A DNA stretch of 64,000 nt from an uncultured Lachnospiraceae bacterium (lineage in GTDB: Bacteria; Bacillota; Clostridia; Lachnospirales; Lachnospiraceae): contig URXX01000001.1 of assembly GCA_900551895.1 (NCBI GenBank), positions 62,001-126,000 on the forward strand. Direction: 5' to 3'. Positions 7,057-14,551 of the stretch are shown here, piece after piece (within the stretch, counting starts at the first letter, position 1; each line of letters opens with the position of its first letter). Below the pieces are notes generated by a model, which saw only the letters and a list, made by a program, of their open reading frames with translations, searched no databases and had not been told where the DNA came from. Made by a program: the position numbers and the translations under genes.

Positions 7057-8412
7057 GTGGACATGGAAATAAGTAAGACGGTAGCGTATAGAATTTATCA
7101 ATTAAAAAAAGAAAAAAAGGCAATTCTGTTTAATTGTAATAGTAGAAAATATATGTTTTTAGAAGGATTGTCAGCAGAATTATTGGAATTATTATTAAAA
7201 GAGAATGCAGTAGAATTAGATAACTGGTTAAAAACAAATGAGTTGAAAACGGAAGATGTGGAAGAGTTTAAGAAGCAACTGGAAATATTTATTTCTGCAA
7301 ATGTTGCTAGAAAACAGAATTTCTCAGGCGAGTCAATAGAAAATAAGAAACCGGAAGATAACGCCGTGTTAAGTCGATTTATTGAAGAATTACATAAGAA
7401 TGGATTGTACCACAATTTCCATATAGACCTAACAAACAAATGCAATGAAAAATGTGTACATTGTTATCATCCATTTGAAACGTATCAGTATTCTAAGGAA
7501 CTAAATACAGAAGAAGTAAAAGCGTTAGTTGATATGATTTATGATATGGGTGTATTTCATGTAATATTGAGTGGTGGAGAGGCTTTGTTACGGAGAGATA
7601 TATTTGAGATATTGGAATATATTTCACAAAAGAAAATGTTAATAAGCCTGTTTACCAACGGAATGCTTCTTACGGAGGATGTGGTAAAACAACTTGGCGG
7701 TTATAGGATAAAAGAAGTAAGTATCAGTTTGTACAGTGATATAGAGAAAGAACATGACTTGATAACTACTGTGCAAGGTTCGTACAGTAGAACGATGAAT
7801 GGAATTAAATTTTTAAAGAAATATCATATACCGTTTGAATTGAAATGTGTTGTTTTGAAACAGAATATAGGACGCATTGAAAAAATCCGTTCTTTTCTGG
7901 AAGAACTCAATGATGGAAAACCGTGTAAAATAGATTTTTCGTTATGTGGAAAAGTGGATGGTTGTTGCGATGTGTTTGCATATATGCCTGACGAAAAAGA
8001 TGTTCAACAAGTATTCTTTTCAAATCCGCAAAGATACATAGGCAAAAAAGAACTATTAAGACGCTCGCCGGAGCAATCTCCGTGTGGTGCGGGGCGGTAT
8101 GGGTTATATTGCAGTGCGGAAGGAAATATTTATCCTTGTGTCAGTTTTAGACTTCTTTTATGTCATTACACGGAGTTACCTTCCATAGCGGAAAATCCTG
8201 TATTGAAACAATGGTTGAACACAAAAATAAAGGATTTTTCAGAATGTTTTAAACATAGTTATTGTGAATATTGTACTGAGCAGTGTGCGGGTAATAATTT
8301 AATAGAAAACGGAGATTACCTGAATAGTAATATTCAACATTGTAATCATGCAAAATTAATAGAAAAATGGTTTGTAGAGCATGATGCGGAGGGAGGTGAC
8401 ATATATGGATAA
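7057..8412 (+). CDS. radical SAM/SPASM peptide maturase with N-terminal PqqD-like recognition region
   Basis: This is a RiPP-modifying enzyme of 451 residues. Residues 1-80 look like a PqqD-type leader-peptide recognition element (IYQLKKEKKAILFNCNSRKY, then a short helix-rich stretch). The radical SAM core has CX3CX2C (Cys129, Cys133, Cys136) in LTNKCNEKCVHCYHP and the SAM-binding GGE in VILSGGEALLRRDI. The C-terminal SPASM/Twitch region begins at Cys343 (SPCGAGRYGLYC) and continues with YPC and CEYCTEQCAGN; these cysteines should hold two auxiliary 4Fe-4S clusters. The start may be the GTG at 7057 or the ATG at 7063. The gene overlaps the downstream precursor by 8 bases. Enzymes of this architecture form thioether (sactionine/ranthionine) or C-C links. 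It resembles the Cys-rich peptide maturases of clostridia, but the exact subfamily needs a search. Confidence 0.85.
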   Translation: MDMEISKTVAYRIYQLKKEKKAILFNCNSRKYMFLEGLSAELLELLLKENAVELDNWLKTNELKTEDVEEFKKQLEIFISANVARKQNFSGESIENKKPEDNAVLSRFIEELHKNGLYHNFHIDLTNKCNEKCVHCYHPFETYQYSKELNTEEVKALVDMIYDMGVFHVILSGGEALLRRDIFEILEYISQKKMLISLFTNGMLLTEDVVKQLGGYRIKEVSISLYSDIEKEHDLITTVQGSYSRTMNGIKFLKKYHIPFELKCVVLKQNIGRIEKIRSFLEELNDGKPCKIDFSLCGKVDGCCDVFAYMPDEKDVQQVFFSNPQRYIGKKELLRRSPEQSPCGAGRYGLYCSAEGNIYPCVSFRLLLCHYTELPSIAENPVLKQWLNTKIKDFSECFKHSYCEYCTEQCAGNNLIENGDYLNSNIQHCNHAKLIEKWFVEHDAEGGDIYG

Positions 8413-8536
8413 GTTAAAAATTACAGTTGTATCTGAAGAAGCCATTATGGAAAGTATGGCAGGATGTGGCAAAAATCATCCGCAATTGTGTGGTGCTAAA
8501 CAATGTTCATTTAATGGAACATCTCGTGAGGACTAA
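8405..8536 (+). CDS. candidate RiPP precursor peptide, 43 residues, Cys-containing
   Basis: The ORF starts inside the last codons of the radical SAM gene, behind an excellent GGAGGTGACATAT ribosome binding site, and ends just before a terminator. The N-terminal half (MDKLKITVVSEEAIMESMAG) looks like a leader. The C-terminal half holds three Cys at residues 21, 29 and 34 (CX7CX4C), embedded in CGKNHPQLCGAKQC, with a SFNGTSRED tail. Translational coupling to a SPASM maturase, small size, leader/core contrast and Cys spacing all point to a precursor for thioether cross-linking. No export or protease gene is adjacent. The family was not recognised with certainty. Confidence 0.75.
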   Translation: MDKLKITVVSEEAIMESMAGCGKNHPQLCGAKQCSFNGTSRED

Positions 8537-8561
8537 GCATATTTTCATTTATAAAAAATCA

Positions 8562-8610
8562 ATTTACAAAAGGCTGGTGCATCAGTGATGCGTCAGTCTT
8601 TTTGTGTAAA
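8562..8610 (+). terminator. terminator of the radical SAM cassette
   Basis: A long stem runs from TTACAAAAGGCTG through GTGCATCA-GTG-ATGC to CAGTCTTTTTGTGTAA. It contains an internal T5 tract and lies 26 bases after the precursor stop. It closes the three-gene transcript. Confidence 0.8.
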
Positions 8611-8743
8611 ATAAATTTAAAAGATAAGTTCAAAAGAATAATAATTTGATAATTAAATGCGAAAAATCTAAAATAAAAATGTGATAGATATTGGACTCAG
8701 ATTATAATTGATGTTTTGAGTTTTCTTTAGGAAAGGTGATTAA

Positions 8744-9244
8744 ATGTATATAGGAAAAAAAGAAATTTTATATGACAGCATAAGTGTTAGTGAGAAATAT
8801 AAATCAGTTGCACTGGAAGATGAAAACGCGGCAGAAATATTAGCAAAACAGAAATTATATAATCAGGCAGCATATTTTTATATTCAGGCTATGGAAAAGC
8901 AGATAAAAGGAGTAATTGCAGAGAGAATTGATTTGACAAATGGCTATTTTGCTCAGGAAGTGAGTAAGACAATGGGACATTCGCTAGAAGACTCTGTTAA
9001 ATTTTTAATTCAGATATTTCCATTACAGGATGAATTTGCAAGACAGCAGGTAGAGCAACAAATAGTAAAGCAGGTTTTAAATGATATAAATTTTCGGGGA
9101 TTACATAATACTATCAGATACCCGATCTACAACTTTAAATATAAGAATTACTCGTACTTGAAAATAGGAAAAGAAGAAACGGATGATTTGCAGGCAATTT
9201 TGGGTAGATTAAAAAAATATTTAACTGAATTGCGGATTAGATAG
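8744..9244 (+). CDS. HEPN-like helical protein
   Basis: This is a 166-residue, nearly all-helical cytoplasmic protein with a GGAAAGGTG binding site. The segment AEILAKQKLYNQAAYFYIQAMEKQIKGVIAERID (described in pieces: residues about 28-62) has the HEPN pattern of an A-rich helix pair. The late motif RGLHNTIRYPIY (residues about 117-128) resembles the R-x-H/RYP region of HEPN proteins, some of which are RNases in toxin-antitoxin or defence systems. No MNT-type nucleotidyltransferase partner is next to it. It sits between the peptide cassette's terminator and the dgkA operon. Assignment is by pattern only, and the catalytic status is unknown. Confidence 0.5.
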   Translation: MYIGKKEILYDSISVSEKYKSVALEDENAAEILAKQKLYNQAAYFYIQAMEKQIKGVIAERIDLTNGYFAQEVSKTMGHSLEDSVKFLIQIFPLQDEFARQQVEQQIVKQVLNDINFRGLHNTIRYPIYNFKYKNYSYLKIGKEETDDLQAILGRLKKYLTELRIR

Positions 9245-9323
9245 TGAAAAATAACTAAAAAATATCACTAAAAACTGATTTTGTAGTATAATAAAAGAAA
9301 ATCTAGGACAAGAAGGTGAAAGG

Positions 9324-9695
9324 ATGAAGAGGAAAAAGAAGAGTCCATTATATAAAAGTTTTGGATATGCTTTTGAAGGAATTTTTACCGGAATAAAAAA
9401 GGAAAGAAACATGAAAATTCATTGTTTGGCAATGCTATGTGTTGTGGCGGCAGGATTTTTTATGAAAATTTCTGTGACAGAGTGGTGTATATGTCTGATT
9501 TTATTCGGACTCATTCTTTCATTGGAACTTGTCAATACGGCAGTTGAGGCGGTGGTGGATTTAGTTACGGAAGAAAAAAAGCCGCTTGCAAAAATTGCAA
9601 AAGATACGGCGGCGGGCGCTGTTCTGATTGCGGCGATTATGGCAGCAGGAGTAGGACTTATTATTTTTGTTCCGAAAATTTTGGCACTTATATAA
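9324..9695 (+). CDS. dgkA: diacylglycerol/undecaprenol kinase family protein
   Basis: This is a small integral membrane kinase of 123 residues. In Gram-positives this family mainly phosphorylates undecaprenol to feed the lipid carrier for cell-wall synthesis. Three membrane helices are visible. The family signature is ELVNTAVEAVVDLV, with its catalytic and Mg-binding acidic residues (Glu and Asn), followed by KIAKDTAAGAVLIAA. An N-terminal basic amphipathic segment contains SFGYAFEGI. The start has AAGGTGAAAGG. It is followed after 32 bases by the phasin-like gene, then the ABC1 kinase, probably as one operon. Confidence 0.92.
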   Translation: MKRKKKSPLYKSFGYAFEGIFTGIKKERNMKIHCLAMLCVVAAGFFMKISVTEWCICLILFGLILSLELVNTAVEAVVDLVTEEKKPLAKIAKDTAAGAVLIAAIMAAGVGLIIFVPKILALI

Positions 9696-9727
9696 CAATG
9701 AGATTATAGTAGGAAGGAGTTTGCGTT

Positions 9728-10048
9728 ATGGAAGGATTTGGAGAAAACATTAAAAAGTTATTATTGGCAGGTATCGGTGCGGTGGCAACAACAGCGGAAA
9801 AATCAAAAGAGTTGTTGGACGATATGGTTCAAAAAGGCGAACTGACGGTAGAGCAGGGAAAAGTGCTGAACGAAGAATTGAAACACAATATCAAAAAAAC
9901 GGTTAAGGAAAATATAAATGTTTCCGTGAAACCAACATCTCCGGAGGAATTGGACGAACTTTTGGAGAAAATGACACCGGAACAGATAGCGGAGTTGAAA
10001 GAAAGATTGCAGTCTATGGAAAAAACGGAGAATGAACAGACAGAATAG
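9728..10048 (+). CDS. phasin-like coiled-coil protein
   Basis: This is a 106-residue protein. A hydrophobic N-terminal helix (IKKLLLAGIGAVATTAEKSKELLDDMV) is followed by an acidic/basic coiled-coil region and a C-terminal helix (EELDELLEKMTPEQIAELKERL). The pattern KKLLLAGIGAVATTAEKSKE matches the phasin/polyhydroxyalkanoate-granule-type superfamily that frequently precedes ABC1-kinase genes in Clostridia. The gene is 11 bases upstream of that kinase and almost certainly co-translated. No PHA synthase is in view, so a lipid- or membrane-surface role with the kinase is more likely than granule coating. Confidence 0.7.
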   Translation: MEGFGENIKKLLLAGIGAVATTAEKSKELLDDMVQKGELTVEQGKVLNEELKHNIKKTVKENINVSVKPTSPEELDELLEKMTPEQIAELKERLQSMEKTENEQTE

Positions 10049-10059
10049 GAAGATGTAAG

Positions 10060-11634
10060 ATGAGCCGGCAGGAATATAAGGAAAGATTGAAAGAAATGAC
10101 GGAGGTACTCCGAAAACATAATATTACAAGAGGAGTATCTCCCGAAAAATTACGCTTGATTTTGGAGGATCTTGGACCTACCTTTATTAAGTTGGGGCAA
10201 ATTATGTCCATGCATTCTGATATTTTGCCGAAACGATATTGTGATGAACTGATGCGGCTTCGTTCGGAAGTTCCGCCAATGTTATTTTCCGATGTGGAGG
10301 AAGTACTGCAGGAGGCATACGGCTGTTCGTGGAGAGAAATTTTTGCAGATATTGATGAAATGCCACTTGGCTCAGCCTCTATTGCGCAGGTACACAAGGC
10401 AATACTAAAGAACGGTGAAGAAGTTGTAATGAAAATACAGCGAAAAGGGATTTATGACAAAATGTCGAGAGATATAGGACTTTTGCATCGCGCAGTAAAA
10501 TTACTTCCGCCGGTCAGTTTAAAAGATATGGTTGATTTGGATATGGTTTTAGATGAACTGTGGTCTGTCACGAAAGAGGAAATGGATTTTCTTACAGAGG
10601 CGTCCAATTTGGAAGAATTTGCCCGAAGAAATAAAGAGATTGTTTTTGTCGGAGTTCCGAAATTATACCATGAATATACAAATCATTATGTTCTTGTTAT
10701 GGAATATATTGACGGACATGCCATAGATGATAAAGAGAAACTTTTGAGTGACGGATATGACTTGGAAGAAGTCGGGATAAAATTGATTGACCATTATATG
10801 AAGCAGGTAATGGATGACGGATTTTTTCACGCAGATCCGCATCCGGGTAATGTGAAGATTCGGGACGGAAAAATTATATGGATTGATATGGGAATGATGG
10901 GACGTCTGACAGAGCGTGATCGGGAGTTAATCGGAAATGCAGTAGAAGGAATTGCGATAGGGGACATTGGCATGATTCAAAATGCCGTGCTGGCTCTCGG
11001 GGATTTTAAGGAAATGCCGGATCAGAGTTGTCTGTACGAGGGGATTAGTAATCTTCTTATACAGTATGGAAATGCAGAAATGGGGAATATTGATATTGCA
11101 AAAGTGACAATGAGCCTTATGGAAGTAATGAAAGAGAATAAAATTATTATGCCACACGGATTGACAATGCTTGCGAGAGGGCTGACACATATGGAGGGCG
11201 TCATTGCGGATATAGCACCGGACTTAAATATGGTGGAGATTGCTGCAAGGCATATGGCAGGGAAAATGCTGAAAGAAAAGGATTGGAAACAGGAGTTAAA
11301 AAATAGTGGGAAAACGATTTACCGTTCGTTTCATAAGGCGATAAATATTCCGTCTTTGATTTCTGATATTTTGCAGGGATATTTAAAAGGGCAGACGAAG
11401 ATTAATTTGGACTTGCATGCTTCAACGGAACTGGAAAGACTTTTGAGAAGGCTAGTACGAAATGTAGTAATGGGGCTATGGGTTATGGCACTTTTGATTA
11501 GTTCCAGTATTATATGTACAACAGATATGAAACCGAAGATTTGGGGAATTCCGGCGTTGGGAGCGTTCGGTTACCTAATCGCATTTGCTATTGTAATGTA
11601 TGTGTTTTTAAAACATATTTTTTCTAAAAAGTAG
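10060..11634 (+). CDS. ABC1/UbiB family atypical protein kinase-like protein
   Basis: This 524-residue protein is related to UbiB, Abc1 and ADCK. The N-terminal extension has the family KxGQ motif (FIKLGQIMSMHSDILP). The Ala-rich nucleotide loop is in LGSASIAQVHKA, followed by VVMKIQRKGI with the presumed ATP-binding Lys. The catalytic ExD-type motifs are in FFHADPHPGNVKI and IIWIDMGMMG. Two C-terminal hydrophobic helices (about 470-520) anchor it to the membrane. UbiB-type proteins support isoprenoid lipid metabolism. This organism shows no ubiquinone genes here, so the neighbouring undecaprenol kinase homologue suggests a role in polyprenyl or other lipid handling (inference). Confidence 0.9.
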   Translation: MSRQEYKERLKEMTEVLRKHNITRGVSPEKLRLILEDLGPTFIKLGQIMSMHSDILPKRYCDELMRLRSEVPPMLFSDVEEVLQEAYGCSWREIFADIDEMPLGSASIAQVHKAILKNGEEVVMKIQRKGIYDKMSRDIGLLHRAVKLLPPVSLKDMVDLDMVLDELWSVTKEEMDFLTEASNLEEFARRNKEIVFVGVPKLYHEYTNHYVLVMEYIDGHAIDDKEKLLSDGYDLEEVGIKLIDHYMKQVMDDGFFHADPHPGNVKIRDGKIIWIDMGMMGRLTERDRELIGNAVEGIAIGDIGMIQNAVLALGDFKEMPDQSCLYEGISNLLIQYGNAEMGNIDIAKVTMSLMEVMKENKIIMPHGLTMLARGLTHMEGVIADIAPDLNMVEIAARHMAGKMLKEKDWKQELKNSGKTIYRSFHKAINIPSLISDILQGYLKGQTKINLDLHASTELERLLRRLVRNVVMGLWVMALLISSSIICTTDMKPKIWGIPALGAFGYLIAFAIVMYVFLKHIFSKK

Positions 11635-11649
11635 ATAAGGAAAAAGATA

Positions 11650-12009
11650 ATGTGGACATATAAGGAACTTACAAGGGAAGAGTTTGAAAAAACTAAGGAT
11701 AAAGTTGAACAATTTATAAAAGAGTTTGGCGGTAAAGTGGTAGATATTCAGTTACCCTATGAACAAAAAAGTACATCATATTCCGGTAAATTTACAGTTG
11801 AACATACTTCATTGCGACCGATATATGAGTTGAATAAAGAATATTTTAGGGTAGATGAAATATGTTTTCGAAACAAGCCATTTATTGTAATAGAATTTGG
11901 CTCTTATGAGGAATTAATGAGTAATACAATGGAAGATGCAGGGGCTTTTCCATATGATTTATCTGAACGGGATATGAGAAATGAAGTTTTTGAAATTTTG
12001 TGGAATTAG
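11650..12009 (+). CDS. uncharacterised 119-residue protein
   Basis: I do not recognise this family. The protein is soluble, acidic and mixed alpha/beta, with a helix at the start (TREEFEKTKDKVEQFIKEFG), beta-rich middle strands and an aromatic segment PFIVIEFGSYEELM before GAFPYDLSERDMRNEVFEILW. It has a binding site (AAGGAAAAAG) and lies 15 bases after the ABC1 kinase gene and 32 bases before a DUF3841 gene, on the same strand. Size and composition are reminiscent of contact-system immunity proteins, but no toxin is adjacent. It is more AT-rich than the upstream operon, so it may be a late acquisition. Confidence 0.7.
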   Translation: MWTYKELTREEFEKTKDKVEQFIKEFGGKVVDIQLPYEQKSTSYSGKFTVEHTSLRPIYELNKEYFRVDEICFRNKPFIVIEFGSYEELMSNTMEDAGAFPYDLSERDMRNEVFEILWN

Positions 12010-12041
12010 TGAAAAAAGTATTTTAGAATTTTGAGGAAGTT

Positions 12042-12575
12042 ATGATTTTATGGACGATTCAACATAGGCTTTCATATGAAAATATGAAAAAGACAGGTGT
12101 GTTGCGAGCGGATGAATTATATATTTGGGATAATTATTTGAAAAAGTCGTATTTATGGATGGCGGAACAAATGAAAAAACGCATAGGAAATGCTCCGGAG
12201 GGTGTTGCTTTTCCGGTATGGGCATGGTATCAGTGGGAGGGAAAAAGAAAAAGACCTGATATGAGAAAACATGGCTGTGGGTGGGGAGAAAAGGGAAGCC
12301 CGATTGTCCTGTTAACAGTAAATGTGCCAAATGATTGTGTATTACTTTCAGATTTCGATTATTGGCATTGTGTTTTGAATGACACGGACATTATATTTCC
12401 CTATAATGAAACAAAGGTTTACTCTGAGAATGAGAAACGAAAAAGTTGGGAAAATATATTTGATGTTAATTGTTCTTTTGACGGAGAGGTACATCATACT
12501 CTTTCGACGCAAGCAACGTTGTGGGAAATCAAAAGTGAATGGATAATAAAAGTAGAATATTTTATATCTCGATAA
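12042..12575 (+). CDS. DUF3841 family protein
   Basis: This is a 177-residue soluble protein. The opening LWTIQHRLSYENMKKTGVLRAD, the SYLWMAEQMKKRI segment and the sequence FPVWAWYQWEGKRKRPDMR match the DUF3841 pattern as I remember it. It is Trp-rich with many short conserved aromatic blocks. The function of the family is unknown. The middle stretch (VLLTVNVPNDCVLLSDFDYWHCVLND) is typical, and the C-terminus ends in LWEIKSEWIIKV. GAGGAAGTT precedes the start. It pairs with the 119-residue gene upstream and ends before a bidirectional terminator. Confidence 0.75.
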   Translation: MILWTIQHRLSYENMKKTGVLRADELYIWDNYLKKSYLWMAEQMKKRIGNAPEGVAFPVWAWYQWEGKRKRPDMRKHGCGWGEKGSPIVLLTVNVPNDCVLLSDFDYWHCVLNDTDIIFPYNETKVYSENEKRKSWENIFDVNCSFDGEVHHTLSTQATLWEIKSEWIIKVEYFISR

Positions 12576-12611
12576 CTTTTGGGTTGCTAAAAAATAACTT
12601 AAAAAAAGTAC

Positions 12612-12648
12612 AAAAATACAAGTTCTCACTTGCAGAACTTGTATTTTT
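12612..12648. terminator. bidirectional terminator between the DUF3841 gene and thiT
   Basis: A perfect 15-bp stem (12612-12626 with 12634-12648) has a 7-base loop, and its ends are A5 and T5 tracts. It sits between two convergent genes and can terminate both. Confidence 0.9.
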
Positions 12649-12659
12649 TATATCCATAT

Positions 12660-13325
12660 TTATGATAAGGCGTTTCGTTTTACCTGCTCCAATGCTTTTT
12701 TAACCGCAGGAATAGAAAGAATAAGGATTGTGACTAACCCTTCCGCCAAAATAAAACCATAGTTATAAATAAACGGATAGAGAGCCGCTAAACTTTTTGG
12801 GAAGTTGTCAGGCATATAGTCCATCCAATATAAATATCCTCCGAGAACATGGAAAGCGCCTCGTCCGAGAATGGCAATGATATATCCTTTTATTAAGCCG
12901 TTCTTTTTGTGAGCAAAAAATCCGGCAAGACCAAGTGCGGCGAAAGCAAGAAGATAATCACAGCATACTTGGAAAAAGGAAAGGACGTAAGGTCCTTGTA
13001 AAAACTGCATAATACCATATACAAATCCGAGAAGAATGCCTGTTTTTGCTCCATACCAATAGCCGATTAGTACAATAAATAACATACTGCAGGCTGTTAC
13101 CGAGCCTCCGAAAGGTAATTCAAACACTTTGATATAAGAAGTGACAAATCCAAGCGCAAGAGCCATTGCACAGAAAACCAATTGTTTTGTGCTGAATTTC
13201 TTTTTGTCTGAAGCCTTTCCGGCAAGAATGAGTGCTGCTATCAGAACAATGACAGCGGTAATGATAGTGACGGCATAACCTGTTGTAGTTAGGCCACCGT
13301 CCTGATTGACGAGTAACTGAAACAT
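12660..13325 (-). CDS. thiT: ECF thiamine transporter S component (ThiT)
   Basis: This is a 221-residue membrane protein with six predicted helices, the substrate-binding subunit of an energy-coupling-factor transporter for thiamine. Visible family motifs include LVFCAMALALGFVTSYIKV, FGGSVTACSMLFIVLIGYWYG and FLQGPYVLSFFQVCCDYLLAFAALGLAGF, the last containing the thiamine-site region. It shares the general EcfAAT module encoded elsewhere. The assignment is strongly supported by the TPP riboswitch directly upstream in the same orientation. AGGAGG lies just before the ATG. It is monocistronic, with a terminator 12 bases past the stop. Confidence 0.95.
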   Translation of the reverse strand: MFQLLVNQDGGLTTTGYAVTIITAVIVLIAALILAGKASDKKKFSTKQLVFCAMALALGFVTSYIKVFELPFGGSVTACSMLFIVLIGYWYGAKTGILLGFVYGIMQFLQGPYVLSFFQVCCDYLLAFAALGLAGFFAHKKNGLIKGYIIAILGRGAFHVLGGYLYWMDYMPDNFPKSLAALYPFIYNYGFILAEGLVTILILSIPAVKKALEQVKRNALS

Positions 13326-13347
13326 AAAAATTCCTCCTTTTTGACGG

Positions 13348-13466
13348 AGAACAAGAATAGGTAAAGAAGTCCCAAAAGATTCCTACGTTGGCATTATCCA
13401 AATCAGGTATAAGGGTCGAAGCATAATCTTCCTCTCAGCCTTTCGGCTCCCCTTCTTGTTCTTCTT
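13348..13466 (-). promoter_or_regulatory. TPP riboswitch controlling thiT
   Basis: On the minus strand the leader reads GGGGAGCCGAAAGGCTGAGAGG, written here in two parts (GGGGAGCC, then GGCTGAGAGG), then GACCCTTATACCTGATTTGG and ATAATGCCAACGTAGGAA. This is the THI-box consensus, core 13380-13452. A flanking helix pairs AGAACAAGAA (about 13455-13464) with TTCTTGTTCT (13348-13357). The latter is immediately upstream of the AAGGAGG of thiT, and no T-tract terminator follows. A translational (Shine-Dalgarno sequestering) switch is therefore likelier than attenuation. With the nadA promoter this accounts for the 305-base gene-free stretch 13326-13630. Confidence 0.95.
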
Positions 13467-13563
13467 AAATATTTTTCTGTTCAAATATAGCACGCAATTA
13501 GATTTGTGTCAATATTGAACAAGATGATTAAAAAGCAGAGCAGATATAAAAGTTTTTTGTACA

Positions 13564-13601
13564 ACAGGTGTCTTGTCACTTGTAAAGTGTAGTGCTATAA
13601 T
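13564..13601 (+). promoter_or_regulatory. nadA promoter with NiaR-type operator
   Basis: The -35 TTGTCA (13573-13578) and -10 TATAAT (13596-13601) have a 17-base spacer. A 20-bp imperfect palindrome ACAGGTG-N6-CACTTGT (13564-13583) covers the -35. It fits the known NiaR mode of repressing NAD synthesis when nicotinate is available. The niaR gene is the last gene of the operon, so control would be autoregulatory. Confidence 0.7.
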
Positions 13602-13630
13602 AGGGGAAGTTTAACAAGGGAGAGGAAAAA

Positions 13631-14536
13631 ATGGATATTATTGAAAAGATTAAAAAATTAAAAGAGGAAAAGAATGCAGTAATTTTGGCACACTATTATG
13701 TGTCTGATGAAGTGCAGGAAATAGCGGATTACATAGGGGACTCTTTTTATTTGAGTAAAGTTGCAGTAGGATTGAAAGAGCAGACGATTGTATTTTGCGG
13801 AGTTTCTTTTATGGGCGAGAGCGCGAAGATTTTAAATCCCGAAAAAACAGTTTTAATGCCGGATATGTCGGCAGACTGTGCAATGGCACATATGGCGGAT
13901 GTAAAGACAATTCAGAAAATGCGTGATACATACGATGATTTGGCGGTTGTATGCTATATCAACTCAACAGGGGAATTAAAACAACATTCAGACGTCTGTG
14001 TGACATCAGCAAATGCAGTGCAAATCGTAAAGGCGCTGCCGAATAAATATATTTTCTTTATTCCGGACAGAAATTTAGCGAGATATGTGGCGAAGCAGGT
14101 TCCGGAAAAACAGTTTGTATTTAATGAGGGGTATTGTCCAATTCACGAGCAGATGCGTTTAGATGAAGTGAAAAAAGCAAAAGAAGAGCATCCGAATGCG
14201 GAAATCTTGACACATCCTGAATGCCCGAAGACAATTTGTGATTTATCAGATTATATTGGAAGTACGTCAGGAATTATTTCCTATGTCGGAAAAAGTGATT
14301 GTAAAGAATTTATTATCTGTACGGAAAATGGTGTCAGATATGAGTTGGAGAAACAAAATCCCGATAAGAAATTTTATTTTACAAAGACAGAGCCGATTTG
14401 CCATGATATGAAGTTGATTACATTGGAGAAAATTGCTCATGTTCTTGAAACAGGGGAAAATGAGGTGCAGGTAACGGATACGCTCAGAGAAGAGTCGAAA
14501 AAAGCATTGGAGAGAATGTTGGAACTTGCAAAATAG
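13631..14536 (+). CDS. nadA: quinolinate synthase
   Basis: This enzyme condenses iminoaspartate with dihydroxyacetone phosphate to quinolinate, the second step of de novo NAD synthesis, in the cytoplasm. It is a 4Fe-4S enzyme of 301 residues with the three conserved cluster cysteines at Cys108 (VVCYIN), Cys198 (HPECPK) and Cys257 (PICHDMK). Substrate motifs include AHYYVSDEVQEIADYIGDS and SGELK-like NSTGELK. AGGGAGAGG precedes the start. It is the first gene of nadA-nadB-nadC-niaR. Confidence 0.97.
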   Translation: MDIIEKIKKLKEEKNAVILAHYYVSDEVQEIADYIGDSFYLSKVAVGLKEQTIVFCGVSFMGESAKILNPEKTVLMPDMSADCAMAHMADVKTIQKMRDTYDDLAVVCYINSTGELKQHSDVCVTSANAVQIVKALPNKYIFFIPDRNLARYVAKQVPEKQFVFNEGYCPIHEQMRLDEVKKAKEEHPNAEILTHPECPKTICDLSDYIGSTSGIISYVGKSDCKEFIICTENGVRYELEKQNPDKKFYFTKTEPICHDMKLITLEKIAHVLETGENEVQVTDTLREESKKALERMLELAK

Positions 14537-14551
14537 TGGGAGGAAAGAAAA

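Noticed and set aside
6557..8536. Type II toxin-antitoxin pair made of the XRE gene and the 50-residue peptide
   Set aside because: The genes are divergent, not an operon, and the peptide is cotranscribed with a radical SAM maturase, so a peptide-biosynthesis cassette fits better.
8562..8610. Possible small RNA or third palindromic operator after the precursor gene
   Set aside because: Stem position right after the stop plus the T-tract are explained well by an intrinsic terminator.
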